Source: Anaerolineae bacterium
GTDB lineage: Bacteria > Chloroflexota > Anaerolineae > Anaerolineales > Villigracilaceae
Assembly: GCA_022616105.1 (NCBI GenBank)
Contig: JAKEFL010000356.1
Location: forward strand, 1-40,483
Length of the DNA stretch: 40,483 nucleotides
Direction of reading: 5' to 3'
The translations under genes were made by a program, and so were the position numbers. Of the stretch, positions 1 to 7,466 are shown one piece after another. Position 1 is the first letter of the stretch, and the number at the start of each line of letters is the position of its first letter. Below the pieces are notes generated by a model. It had not been told where the DNA came from and did not search any database. It was given only the letters and a program-made list of their open reading frames with translations.

Positions 1-2
1 AC

Positions 3-104
3 ATCCCCACACTCATCGCAAGGCTGGATGATCTGCGTAAGCGAGGCATCCTTTCTGAAGTGGAATTCCAAAAGAAGAAAGCAGAGCTATTGGCGAAGAT
101 GTGA
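3..104 (+). CDS. SHOCT-domain protein, C-terminal end only (partial)
   Basis: The first 33 codons visible in the window read in frame to a TGA at 102-104. The peptide runs IPTLIARLDDL, then a Gly-Ile-Leu turn, then EFQKKKAELLAKM. This is the pattern of the short C-terminal SHOCT domain: a helix with spaced leucines, a G-[IL]-[LI]-[ST] turn, then an acidic/lysine-rich helix beginning E-[EF]-[FE]. SHOCT modules end many unrelated bacterial proteins and are thought to mediate oligomerisation, so the rest of the protein cannot be guessed. The 5' part lies outside the window. It is followed by a strong hairpin (121-162). Confidence 0.6.
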   Translation: MPTLIARLDDLRKRGILSEVEFQKKKAELLAKM

Positions 105-120
105 TTCAACCCCTACCCAG

Positions 121-175
121 CCTCCCCCAAATACGACGAACCCCAGTCGTATTTGGGGGAGGTGCCCTATAGGGC
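121..175. repeat. Perfect 17-bp hairpin plus adjacent 12-bp palindrome
   Basis: Bases 121-137 and 146-162 are exact reverse complements (17 bp stem, 8-base loop). A second perfect palindrome, GCCCTATAGGGC, follows at 164-175. There is no T-run after the stem, so a simple Rho-independent terminator is unlikely. The C-rich/G-rich arms (CCTCCCCCAAAT...) resemble dispersed intergenic palindromes, and a related C-rich hairpin lies inside a gene at 15772-15792. It separates the SHOCT gene from lepA and could still stabilise the upstream mRNA end. Confidence 0.75.
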
Positions 176-271
176 GGAGGGGGTAAAAACTCTGTGCTCT
201 TCGCGAAGCATCCTCGTAGAGGGCTGCGTCTTTATTATCCCCAAAAGGGGACTGTGGCTAATTATTTCGGT

Positions 272-277
272 TATACT
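272..277 (+). promoter_or_regulatory. -10-like hexamer before lepA
   Basis: TATACT at 272-277 ends 12 bases before the lepA ATG at 290. No Shine-Dalgarno motif is visible between them. A transcript starting about 7 bases downstream would have only a few leader bases. The position is in line with the other near-leaderless genes in this window, but no clear -35 box is seen. Confidence 0.35.
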
Positions 278-289
278 TTCCACGCTATT

Positions 290-2089
290 ATGACAGACCA
301 CATTCGCAATTTTTGCATCATCGCTCATGTCGATCATGGCAAATCAACGCTCGCCGACCGCCTGCTTCAACTCACTGGCGCGATCTCCGAACGCGAGATG
401 ACCGAGCAGGTGCTCGATAGTATGGACCTCGAACGCGAAAAGGGCGTGACGATCAAAGCCTCTGCGGTCCGCATGTATTACACCGCGCAGGACAATCAAA
501 AGTACGAGATCAATCTGATTGACACACCAGGTCATGTGGACTTCGGTTACGAAGTCAGCCGCGCGCTCAAGGCATGTGAAGGCGCGGTGCTTGTAGTGGA
601 TGCTACGCAAGGCATCGAAGCGCAAACGCTCGCGAATCTTTATCAGGCGCTGGATGCCGACCTTACGATCATTCCCGTTATCAACAAAATTGATCTGCCG
701 TCCGCGCACCCCGATGAAGTGGCCGAAGACGTGGGCGCTTTGTTAGGGATTGAACCCGAGAGCGTGATTCGAATCTCTGCGAAAGAGGGCATCAACGTCG
801 ATCAAATTCTGGAAGCGATTGTCACCCGCGTCTCGCCGCCCAAAGACGAAGACAATGCTCCCCTGCGCGCCCTCATCTTCGATTCACATTACGATTCATA
901 CAAAGGCGTCATCGCCTATGTGCGTGTTGTGGAAGGCTCATTCAAATCCAACGATATCCTGCGAATGTTCGCGACCAAAGTGGATATGCGTCCCGTTGAG
1001 ATTGGAATCTTCGCGCCAGGCATGAAGCCTGTTGATTCTTTGGGATCGGGAGAAGTGGGCTACATCGCGACCGGATTCAAGACTGTGCATGAGTGCCGCG
1101 TGGGAGATACGATCACGCGTGCGTCGGTTCCCGCCTCGGACCCTCTGCCTGGGTATCGTACCCCCAAGCCGATGGTCTTCGCTGGAATTTATCCCGTCGA
1201 AGCAGACGATTACACAGACCTGCGCGAAGCATTGGATAAACTGCAGCTCAACGACGCGTCATTGACCTTTCAACCTGAGACATCTCAGGCATTGGGATTC
1301 GGTTTTCGCGCCGGCTTCCTGGGTCTGTTCCATATGGAGATCATCCAGGAGCGCATCGAACGCGAATATGATTTGGATGTTTTATTCACCGCGCCCTCGG
1401 TGGAATATCAGGTCTTGATGATTGACGACGAGGTGCTGCCTGTTGATTCCCCTGCCGAACTTCCTGATGAATCAAAGATCGTCGAAATCCGTGAACCCTG
1501 GATGAACATCGAGATCATCACACCGACTGATTATTATGGTCCCATCATGGATCTGGTGACAAAGCGGCGCGGTATATTCAAACAACAGGAACACCCCGCG
1601 CCGCATCGCGTCCAACTCGATTACGAAATTCCGCTTTCAGAAATTATTATTGACTTCTTCGATGACTTGAAATCGCGCACCAAAGGATATGCTTCGCTTG
1701 ATTATCAATTCCTTGAATATCGCCCCGATGAATTGCAGAAACTGGAAATCCTCGTCAATGGCGAGCCGGTCGACGCGCTCGCGGCAATTGTCCACAAGAA
1801 GGACGCGTTCCACAAAGGTCAGCGGCTCATCACCAAGCTCAAGGAGTTGATCCCGCGTCAACTGTTCGATGTCGCCATCCAGGCCGCGGCCGGCGGACGC
1901 GTCATCTCGCGCGCGAATGTCAAAGCCACGCGTAAAGATGTGCTGGCGAAATGTTATGGCGGCGACATCACACGCAAGAAGAAACTGCTCGAAAAACAGA
2001 AGAAGGGCAAGAAACGCTTGAAAATGGTTGGGAATGTTGAAATCCCACAAGACGCGTTCATGGCTGTACTAAAATTGGAAGAGGAATAG
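290..2089 (+). CDS. lepA: Elongation factor 4 (LepA), back-translocating GTPase
   Basis: LepA is a ribosome-bound translational GTPase (EF4) that acts on stalled or mis-translocated ribosomes. The 599 residues fit the family length of about 600. Visible GTPase motifs are the P-loop AHVDHGKST near residues 11-19, DTPGHVDF (G3) and NKIDLP (G4). The C-terminal LepA-specific domain is lysine rich and contains the [20 protein letters not shown] stretch. I chose the ATG at 290, giving [20 protein letters not shown], the usual LepA N-terminus. A GTG at 194 is in frame but would add 32 residues ([10 protein letters not shown]...) that overlap the likely promoter and have no family counterpart. The next gene begins 76 bases downstream, after a palindromic repeat. 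Confidence 0.97.
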   Translation: MTDHIRNFCIIAHVDHGKSTLADRLLQLTGAISEREMTEQVLDSMDLEREKGVTIKASAVRMYYTAQDNQKYEINLIDTPGHVDFGYEVSRALKACEGAVLVVDATQGIEAQTLANLYQALDADLTIIPVINKIDLPSAHPDEVAEDVGALLGIEPESVIRISAKEGINVDQILEAIVTRVSPPKDEDNAPLRALIFDSHYDSYKGVIAYVRVVEGSFKSNDILRMFATKVDMRPVEIGIFAPGMKPVDSLGSGEVGYIATGFKTVHECRVGDTITRASVPASDPLPGYRTPKPMVFAGIYPVEADDYTDLREALDKLQLNDASLTFQPETSQALGFGFRAGFLGLFHMEIIQERIEREYDLDVLFTAPSVEYQVLMIDDEVLPVDSPAELPDESKIVEIREPWMNIEIITPTDYYGPIMDLVTKRRGIFKQQEHPAPHRVQLDYEIPLSEIIIDFFDDLKSRTKGYASLDYQFLEYRPDELQKLEILVNGEPVDALAAIVHKKDAFHKGQRLITKLKELIPRQLFDVAIQAAAGGRVISRANVKATRKDVLAKCYGGDITRKKKLLEKQKKGKKRLKMVGNVEIPQDAFMAVLKLEEE

Positions 2090-2100
2090 GTTTGCGCGTT

Positions 2101-2147
2101 ACGCAGTACGGATTACGCAACACGTATTTCGTACTGCGTAATCCGTA
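2101..2147. repeat. Palindromic repeat with two alternative pairings
   Basis: TACGGATTACGCA (2107-2119) is the exact complement of TGCGTAATCCGTA (2135-2147). ACGCAGTACG (2101-2110) is the exact complement of CGTACTGCGT (2130-2139). The two stems use overlapping bases, so only one can form at a time. A clearly related sequence, with TACGTAATCCGTAC and TACGCAATAC/GTATTGCGTA, lies inside the coding region at 13546-13593. It fills most of the gap between lepA and the next gene. It is probably a dispersed palindromic element; a role as terminator or RNA switch is possible but unproven. Confidence 0.7.
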
Positions 2148-2164
2148 GTTTTTAAGCCATCATT

Positions 2165-3172
2165 ATGAATCGTACCCCCAAAGATATTTTTCGCTGGCTG
2201 CCCGGCGCGATCATCAGCATATTATTAATTGCTGCAATCCTATATTTTGTCGATTTGCGTGCAATGGTATCTGCCATCCGTAACGCGAATTATGGCCTGC
2301 TTGCCATCGCGTTCGGGATCGGTTTTATATGGATGTGGGTACGCGCCATCGTTTGGCGGACGTTACTACGAGAGCGTGCCTCGCTCAAAGATGTGTTCTT
2401 TACGATTGGGGAGGGTTATCTCCTAAATAACTTTCTTCCGTTCCGGCTGGGTGAGATCGGACGCGCTTTTTTACTAAGTCGTAAGTCTGATATGCAATTC
2501 ATGGAGATCCTGCCAACCATCGTGATCGAGCGCGTCATGGACCTTGGATATTCTGCAATTATTTTGCTGGCGGCATTGCCATTCGTTGTTGGAGCAGAGG
2601 GAGCAGGGCAAGTCGGCATTATTGTTGGTGTGATTGTTTTTGTTGGAGTCATAATACTTTATGTGCTTGCTCGTTACAATCAATGGGCCCTGGATATATT
2701 TCATAAACTCAGCGCGCGCTGGCCTTCCCTGCAAAAATTTGGCGGAAGTTTCCTGGAGTCTTTCTTTGCCGGCTTGGGCGTGCTGACAGATGGCTGGTTG
2801 TTCCTCCGCCTCCTTTTTTGGATGACGCTCAACTGGGGAATTGCCATCTTTTCCTACTATTTGATGATTCTTGCCTTCTTCCCGGAAGCGCAACCGGTTT
2901 GGGGAATGTTCGGGCTGGGCGCGGCGGCATTCGGCGGCGCGATCCCCTCTTTACCGGGAGCAGTCGGCACCTTCGAGGGAGCGTTTGGCGGCGCGATCAC
3001 ACTGCTGACGGGTGATGAATCCACAGCACTGGCGGTCGCGCTGACGGGCCGCCTCTACAATTACATCAACAGCGGCGTGATTGGGGGTATCGGTCTCTTG
3101 CGCGAAGGTCAGACTCTTTCAGGGATCTATGAACAATTAAAGAATTTCAGAACAAAAGGTGAACAAGCATGA
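2165..3172 (+). CDS. Lysylphosphatidylglycerol synthase-type transmembrane protein (UPF0104 family)
   Basis: This is a 335-residue multi-pass membrane protein, with about eight hydrophobic segments beginning at residues 12-30. It matches the LPG_synthase_TM/UPF0104 family in two places: the FLPFRLGEIGRAFLLSR block near residue 90, and the PSLPGAVGTFEGAFGGA block near residue 265. Stand-alone members lack the MprF acyltransferase domain. They occur widely next to glycosyltransferases and are suspected lipid flippases, but most have no proven function. The stop overlaps the start of the rhomboid gene by four bases (ATGA), so the two are translationally coupled. I am confident of the family, not of the substrate. 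Confidence 0.85.
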   Translation: MNRTPKDIFRWLPGAIISILLIAAILYFVDLRAMVSAIRNANYGLLAIAFGIGFIWMWVRAIVWRTLLRERASLKDVFFTIGEGYLLNNFLPFRLGEIGRAFLLSRKSDMQFMEILPTIVIERVMDLGYSAIILLAALPFVVGAEGAGQVGIIVGVIVFVGVIILYVLARYNQWALDIFHKLSARWPSLQKFGGSFLESFFAGLGVLTDGWLFLRLLFWMTLNWGIAIFSYYLMILAFFPEAQPVWGMFGLGAAAFGGAIPSLPGAVGTFEGAFGGAITLLTGDESTALAVALTGRLYNYINSGVIGGIGLLREGQTLSGIYEQLKNFRTKGEQA

Positions 3173-3834
3173 TTCCGCTCTATGACACGATTCGCCCGCG
3201 TCGATTCCCTTTTATCAACTGGCTTCTGATCCTGGCAAATGCTGCGGTCTTCTGGTATGAATTGCAGCTTGGTGAAGCCGCGCTTCGGGATTTCATCTTC
3301 ACCTGGGGACTGATCCCTGGGGAATTAATGTCCAATTTGCAGGAGGAATGGTTGACGGTTTTCACTTCCATGTTTTTGCATGGAGGCTGGTTCCATATCA
3401 TCAGTAATATGTGGGTGCTTTATATTTTTGGTGATAACATCGAAGAGCGCCTGGGCAGCACGCGCTATCTGCTCTTCTATCTATTAAGTGGAATAGCCGC
3501 CGCTGCACTGCAGGTTTTCATCATGCAGGGCAATTCTGTTCCAATGATCGGGGCAAGTGGCGCAATCGCAGGTGTGCTGGGTGCATATCTCATATCCTTT
3601 CCCGGTTCTCGCATTGCCAGCCTTGTGCCTATCTTTTTCATCTTCACGATAGTGGAGATCCCGGCGATCATTTTTCTGGTTTTCTGGTTCATATCTCAGT
3701 TATATTCAGGGTTGTTCGCCATGCAGGGAGGCAGTTCAAGCGGAATTGCCTGGTGGGCGCATATTGGAGGATTTATTTTCGGCTTGATTATGGTATCTTT
3801 CTTTAGAAGAAGGACTGCTTATCGCAGTTACTAA
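3169..3834 (+). CDS. Rhomboid family intramembrane serine protease
   Basis: The 221 residues contain six predicted membrane helices, the basic bacterial rhomboid fold. The GASGAIAG motif near residue 128 supplies the catalytic serine. WWAHIGGFIFGL near residue 195 supplies the catalytic histidine. The HGGWFHIISNMW loop near residue 67 carries the usual conserved His and Asn. Rhomboids cleave transmembrane segments of other proteins within the bilayer; the substrate here is unknown. Translation starts inside the 3' end of the upstream membrane gene (ATGA overlap). The last two codons and the stop belong to a 29-base sequence repeated 252 bases downstream. Confidence 0.93.
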   Translation: MIPLYDTIRPRRFPFINWLLILANAAVFWYELQLGEAALRDFIFTWGLIPGELMSNLQEEWLTVFTSMFLHGGWFHIISNMWVLYIFGDNIEERLGSTRYLLFYLLSGIAAAALQVFIMQGNSVPMIGASGAIAGVLGAYLISFPGSRIASLVPIFFIFTIVEIPAIIFLVFWFISQLYSGLFAMQGGSSSGIAWWAHIGGFIFGLIMVSFFRRRTAYRSY

Positions 3835-3854
3835 GAAACAAATGTCATTGCGAG
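3826..3854 (+). repeat. 29-base direct repeat, copy A (overlaps rhomboid stop)
   Basis: AGTTACTAAGAAACAAATGT followed by CATTGCGAG matches 4078-4106 at 27 of 29 positions; both differences are C-to-T. Copy A contains the last codons and stop of the rhomboid gene, so copy B must be derived from a duplicated gene end. The spacing is exactly 252 bases. Confidence 0.85.
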
Positions 3855-3943
3855 CCCGAGCGACAGCGAGTGGCGAAGCAATCTCCTCGAAACAGGAGAT
3901 TGCTTCGGGCGTATATCTTTCCATCGTCAAGAGGCTCAACGCG

Positions 3944-3980
3944 ACACTTGCACCGAACGCAGTGCGGTGCAGTGCAGGTG
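3944..3980. repeat. CACTTGCACC/GTGCAGGTG palindromic element, copy 1
   Basis: The outer arms ACACTTGCACC and TGCAGGTG flank a core with GAACGCAGTGCGGTGC. The same arms occur at 17977-18018, 18311-18339 (inside a gene), 20703-20740 and, inverted, 25029-25073. The cores differ: this copy and 20703 share the ACGCAGTGCGGTGCA core, whereas 17977 and 25029 share GATTTGCTAAGCAAATC. Confidence 0.75.
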
Positions 3981-4077
3981 AGGTGCTAAGAGGCAAACTC
4001 AAAGCGAATCGAATCTTTGCGCCTTTGCGCCTTGGCGTTAAAGATGCGCTGTAAGGAATTTGTCCGCACGTAAGGTG

Positions 4078-4106
4078 AGTTACTAAGAAACAAATGTTAT
4101 TGTGAG
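4078..4106 (+). repeat. 29-base direct repeat, copy B
   Basis: This matches 3826-3854 with two C-to-T changes. It carries a relic of the rhomboid 3' end (AGT TAC TAA) away from any reading frame. Confidence 0.85.
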
Positions 4107-4218
4107 TGGCGCTGAGGATTGCTTCGCTGCCTGCGCTTCGTCTGCACCGCACAAACAGCGTGCGGCTCCGCTCAGCGCGAAGTGGCTCGCAATGACGAAG
4201 TAATAAACAGGAGATTAA

Positions 4219-5250
4219 ATGACTCGTCATTATTTTGTCACAGGGGGAGCAGGATTTATCGGATCGAACTATGTCCACAGGCTGATTCAGCGCGGCGAAA
4301 AAGTGACGGTCTTTGACAATTTGTCCCGTGCGGGTGCCGCGCGCAATGTCGCCTGGCTGGAGGAAACATTTGGGAAAGACGCGTTCAGGCTGATCGTCGG
4401 AGATTTGCGAGACGCTGACCTGATAAGGGAATCAGCGAAAGATGCCGATGTCATTGTCCATTTGGCGGGACAGGTGGCAGTCACGACATCCGTATTAAGC
4501 CCAAGAGATGATTTTGAATCCAATGCATTAGGCACGTTCAACGCGCTTGAAGCCGCGCGTTTATCAGAAAGAAGCCCGATCTTTATTTATGCATCCACAA
4601 ATAAAGTATATGGCGGCATGGAGGACGTGGAAATTATCGAGGAAGCGACTCGCTGGCTTTATAAGAACCTGGAGTATGGTTGTTCTGAAACTCAGCCGCT
4701 TGATTTTCATTCACCTTATGGATGCAGTAAGGGCACTGGCGATCAATATGTACGCGATTACGCGCGGATTTACGGCTTGCGCTCCGTAGTCTTTCGTCAA
4801 TCCTGCATCTATGGACCTCGTCAGTTCGGTGTGGAGGATCAGGGCTGGCTAGCATGGATGATGATCGCCGCAGTGACAGGACGGCAGATCACAGTTTATG
4901 GAGATGGCAAACAGGTGCGCGATGTATTGCATGTGAATGATCTATTGAATGCTTATGACACGGCAATTGAGAAGATCGATCGCGCGAATGGACAGGCTTA
5001 CAACATAGGCGGCGGGACGCGCAACGTGATGGCAATCTGGGCTGAGTTTGGACCCATCCTGGAGAGATTGGTGGGCAGGAAAATCGAAGTCGCGCGCGCC
5101 GATTGGCGTCCGGGCGACCAGCGCGTCTTTTATGCGGATTTTCGCAAAGCGAAACGTGAACTTGGCTGGGAGCCAAAGATCGATCTGGAGGAGGGAATGG
5201 AATTATTATTTAATTGGATCAATAAAAATAGAGAGTTGTTCCAGGCTTAA
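4219..5250 (+). CDS. NAD-dependent epimerase/dehydratase, CDP-paratose 2-epimerase-like (SDR family)
   Basis: This is an extended short-chain dehydrogenase of 343 residues. TGGAGFIGS at residues 8-16 is the NAD-binding glycine motif. The catalytic Tyr-x3-Lys is in SPYGCSKGTGDQY near residue 172. The blocks VYASTNKVYG-like (YASTNKVYG), LDFHSPYGCSKG and RQSCIYGPRQFGVEDQGWLA are, as I know the family, typical of CDP-paratose 2-epimerase (tyvelose epimerase). Such enzymes make nucleotide 3,6-dideoxy or related sugars for surface glycans. The substrate here is inferred only. A good Shine-Dalgarno AGGAG lies 4 bases before the ATG. It heads a run of envelope and glycosylation genes. Confidence 0.88.
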   Translation: MTRHYFVTGGAGFIGSNYVHRLIQRGEKVTVFDNLSRAGAARNVAWLEETFGKDAFRLIVGDLRDADLIRESAKDADVIVHLAGQVAVTTSVLSPRDDFESNALGTFNALEAARLSERSPIFIYASTNKVYGGMEDVEIIEEATRWLYKNLEYGCSETQPLDFHSPYGCSKGTGDQYVRDYARIYGLRSVVFRQSCIYGPRQFGVEDQGWLAWMMIAAVTGRQITVYGDGKQVRDVLHVNDLLNAYDTAIEKIDRANGQAYNIGGGTRNVMAIWAEFGPILERLVGRKIEVARADWRPGDQRVFYADFRKAKRELGWEPKIDLEEGMELLFNWINKNRELFQA

Positions 5251-5251
5251 A

Positions 5252-5316
5252 TTCGCTCAAGCCGCCGTCCTCGGCGGCGGGGACGCCGCCGAGAGCAGAC
5301 TTCCTAAAAGCACTTT
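5252..5316. repeat. GC-rich CTCAAGCCGCCG element, copy 1
   Basis: It begins TTCGCTCAAGCCGCCGTC, has a GGCGGCGGGGACGCCGCC palindromic centre, and ends GAGAGCAGA...AAAGCACTTT. Longer and shorter copies lie at 9594-9678 and 6891-6916. An inverted copy is inside the 1826-residue gene at 12991-13058. It fills most of the gap between the epimerase and the next gene. Confidence 0.8.
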
Positions 5317-5354
5317 GAACATAATTTCCCTTTCCATGACATGCCATAAACAGA

Positions 5355-6887
5355 ATGAACAGCCAGCTTAATCGCCGAGATTTTCTGAAACTGGCAGGCT
5401 TGCTGCCTTTAAGCCTTTCCGCGCCGCGCTTGTTGCGCACCCTTGATGCGTCACAACAGATTCAGGGAAAACAAAAGAACGTGGTCGTAATCATTTTCGA
5501 CGCGTTCTCTGCGTACGATATTTCCCTCTATGGGTTTCCCCGCGAAACGACACCGAATATCAACAGGCTGGCGAAGCGGGCCGTTGTGTATCACAATCAC
5601 TTTGCCGGGGGGAATTTCACAACTCCCGGCGCAGGATCCCTCTTGACAGGCGTGCTGCCCTGGACGCACCGGGCATTTAATCATAATCAGAGGGTTGTTG
5701 ATCCATTTGTAAAGAATAATGTCTTTAGCGCCTTCAAGGATTATTATCGCATCTCCTATACTCATAATGGGTTCGCGAATACTTTGCTAAAGCAATTTCA
5801 TGAACATATTGATGAACCCATCGCCCGGGAGGCATTTTTTCTCGAATCGCTTGATACATTTATTTCAACTCTGTTCAAAAACGATGATGACATCGCCTCC
5901 ATCAGTTGGCTGCGCAGTATGCGCGTACAAGAGAACGGAGGATATGCGTATTCCCTCTTCCTGTCACACCTCTATGAAAGCATTCAGGAAAAGAGAATCG
6001 AGGATCTCAAACAAATCTTCCCGCGCGGGATTCCCACCACCGGCGCAGATTATGGCTATCTACTGGAAACCGCCATCGACGCAGTAGCGACAAGGCTTTC
6101 CGAAATCCCCCAGCCCTTCTTCGGATACTTCCATTTTATGCCTCCTCATCATCCATATCGCACACCTCTCGAATTCTTTAACGCGTTCAAGGATGATGGT
6201 TTCAAAGATGTGGAAAAACCAGTGGACGCCCTGGTCAGGCAGGTCGTTCGGAACCTGCCGATGAAGCGCACGGAGTATGACGAGTTCATCCTTTACTGCG
6301 ACAGGGAGTTCGGCAGGTTCTATGATGAGCTGGAATCCTCCGGTCTGCTCGAAAACACCTGGCTGGTACTGACCTCCGACCACAGCGAGATGTTCGAGCG
6401 TGGATTCGCCGGACATGGGTCAAAACTTTTGTATCAGCCTGTCGTCCGAATTCCTCTTCTGATTTTTGAGCCAGGGCAGGAAACCGGAATCGACATCCAT
6501 GAATACACAAGTGCCGTTGACGTGTTACCTACTTTATCCCATGTCACCGGGCACAGCGTACCGGACTGGGGAGAGGGAGCCGTTCTCCCGCCTTATGCCA
6601 CCACCCCGCCAGACTCTGACCGAAATATTTATGTGGTGCAGGCGATTGACAACCTTCCAAATGCCCCGCTTACGGAAGCTTCTATTACTCTGACCAAGGA
6701 GCGTTACAAACTTCATTATTATTTCGGCTATCCTGAGGCACAGAATGGCGAACTTGCAAAACTTTTTGATATCCAATCTGACCCCGATGAACTGGTGGAT
6801 CTGTACTCATCGAAAAGAGGTATTGCGTTGGAATTACTCGATGAATTAAAACGCAAATTGAAAGAAGTGAATGAGCCGTATCTTTAA
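5355..6887 (+). CDS. Tat-exported alkaline-phosphatase-superfamily enzyme (sulfatase fold, Thr nucleophile position)
   Basis: A 510-residue protein with a twin-arginine signal: RRDFLK at residues 7-12, then a hydrophobic core and Ala-rich region. The mature part has the sulfatase/phosphotransferase fold: metal ligand Asp49 in IIFDAFSAYDISLYG, the nucleophile loop TTPGAGSLLTG at residues 89-99, and DH (342-343) plus His354 in TSDHSEMFERGFAGHG. True sulfatases have C/S-x-P-S-R in the loop; here the position is Thr89 and the Arg is missing. Thr is the nucleophile in LtaS- and EptA-type phosphotransferases. I therefore read it as a phosphotransferase or phosphodiesterase acting on envelope glycans or lipids rather than a sulfatase. 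Substrate unknown. GC-rich repeat copies flank the gene on both sides. Confidence 0.8.
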   Translation: MNSQLNRRDFLKLAGLLPLSLSAPRLLRTLDASQQIQGKQKNVVVIIFDAFSAYDISLYGFPRETTPNINRLAKRAVVYHNHFAGGNFTTPGAGSLLTGVLPWTHRAFNHNQRVVDPFVKNNVFSAFKDYYRISYTHNGFANTLLKQFHEHIDEPIAREAFFLESLDTFISTLFKNDDDIASISWLRSMRVQENGGYAYSLFLSHLYESIQEKRIEDLKQIFPRGIPTTGADYGYLLETAIDAVATRLSEIPQPFFGYFHFMPPHHPYRTPLEFFNAFKDDGFKDVEKPVDALVRQVVRNLPMKRTEYDEFILYCDREFGRFYDELESSGLLENTWLVLTSDHSEMFERGFAGHGSKLLYQPVVRIPLLIFEPGQETGIDIHEYTSAVDVLPTLSHVTGHSVPDWGEGAVLPPYATTPPDSDRNIYVVQAIDNLPNAPLTEASITLTKERYKLHYYFGYPEAQNGELAKLFDIQSDPDELVDLYSSKRGIALELLDELKRKLKEVNEPYL

Positions 6888-6890
6888 GGC

Positions 6891-6916
6891 TTGCTCAAGC
6901 CGCCGCCGAGAGCATA
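6891..6916. repeat. GC-rich CTCAAGCCGCCG element, short copy
   Basis: GCTCAAGCCGCCG joined directly to CCGAGAGCA, that is, both ends of the longer element at 5252-5316 with the central palindrome missing. It lies four bases after the stop of the Tat-exported enzyme. Confidence 0.65.
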
Positions 6917-6935
6917 TATTAACGCGACAGAACCA

Positions 6936-7349
6936 TTAACGACTCTTATAAAACAGCGATAAGACAAGCGCACCCATTAAACCCAAAAACATATCCATAA
7001 TCGTATCTTCAAGCCCGCGTACCATGTGTGTGCCAAAAAAGAAATCCAGCAGGTTCTCATAAAATTCCCAGAAAATGATGGTTGTGCCCGTACACGTAAA
7101 ACCCAGAATGGTTTGAATAAGGGTGGGGATATCTCCGACGATGCTTTGCGAATTTTTGATCGCGGATCTATAGAAATACGTAATCGCAACGCCGCCCAGA
7201 ATATGGAATGGAATATCCAGCGGGGGAAATAAGTCAAATAGGTCGAGAGCAAGCCCAATCAAATAGAAACCGAATACACTCAATGGCGCCCACGCTGCTT
7301 CGCGGAAAGTCAAAAGGATCCAGTTTACAAGCTGTTGTTTTTTATTCAT
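6936..7349 (-). CDS. Small four-helix membrane protein (DUF2238/YjdF-like)
   Basis: 137 residues on the minus strand with about four hydrophobic helices (near residues 15-35, 44-60, 78-98, 115-132). The motifs FHILGG, IIFWEFYENLLDFFFGT and ARGLEDTIMDMFLGLMGA-like (HMVRGLEDTIMDMFLGLMG) recall the DUF2238/YjdF group, which has conserved WE and DT-D-hydrophobic-G segments; function unknown. It is the only minus-strand gene between 1 and 38.9 kb and faces away from the GT4 gene, so bases 7350-7466 hold divergent promoters. A TAAAAT hexamer for it reads on the minus strand at 7369-7374. Confidence 0.75.
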   Translation of the reverse strand: MNKKQQLVNWILLTFREAAWAPLSVFGFYLIGLALDLFDLFPPLDIPFHILGGVAITYFYRSAIKNSQSIVGDIPTLIQTILGFTCTGTTIIFWEFYENLLDFFFGTHMVRGLEDTIMDMFLGLMGALVLSLFYKSR

Positions 7350-7405
7350 TCATCGCCTCAGTATGGTCATTTTATCAATATTCATGACTGCTGATGTCTC
7401 TCGGT

Positions 7406-7411
7406 TATAAT
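7406..7411 (+). promoter_or_regulatory. -10 hexamer for the GT4 gene
   Basis: TATAAT lies 55 bases before the ATG at 7467. Unlike most genes here this one would have a leader of about 48 bases, which contains the hairpin at 7430-7452. No convincing -35 box is seen. Confidence 0.5.
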
Positions 7412-7429
7412 TTCTCCGCCCACTTGCTT

Positions 7430-7452
7430 TGATGGGGTCTGAGACCCCATCA
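7430..7452 (+). repeat. 10-bp perfect hairpin in the GT4 5' leader
   Basis: TGATGGGGTC (7430-7439), loop TGA, GACCCCATCA (7443-7452). It ends 14 bases before the start codon and has no T-run. It could be a small dispersed palindrome or a structure that affects translation. Confidence 0.65.
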
Positions 7453-7466
7453 GAGCGGACAATAAG

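Larger units (their letters stand above)
3835..4218. repeat. 384-base gene-free repeat mosaic
   Basis: I see no credible gene here; apparent frames on both strands are made of repeats. From left to right it holds: a GTCATTGCGAG-type element with a perfect 13-bp stem (GAAGCAATCTCCT 3875-3887, AGGAGATTGCTTC 3894-3906); a CACTTGCACC...GTGCAGGTG element (3944-3980); a CTTTGCGCCTTTGCGCCT-type element (4014-4041); copy B of the 29-base direct repeat (4078-4106); and a second GCAATGAC-type element ending CTCGCAATGAC (4186-4196). A Shine-Dalgarno AGGAG at 4210-4214 belongs to the following gene. Confidence 0.8.

Noticed and set aside
194-289. Upstream GTG start giving LepA 32 extra residues
   Set aside because: The added residues have no family counterpart, and the region holds a -10-like hexamer; the ATG at 290 gives the normal LepA N-terminus.
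1637-2050. 137-residue antisense frame in lepA
   Set aside because: It is the shadow of a highly conserved gene with strong codon bias, with no ribosome binding site or family resemblance.
3826-4106. CRISPR-like repeat-spacer arrangement
   Set aside because: Only two copies 252 bases apart, with a gene end inside one; spacers and cas genes are absent.
3736-4278. 180-residue open frame on the minus strand
   Set aside because: It runs through the repeat mosaic and overlaps the rhomboid and epimerase genes; its sequence is repeat-derived and has no domain.
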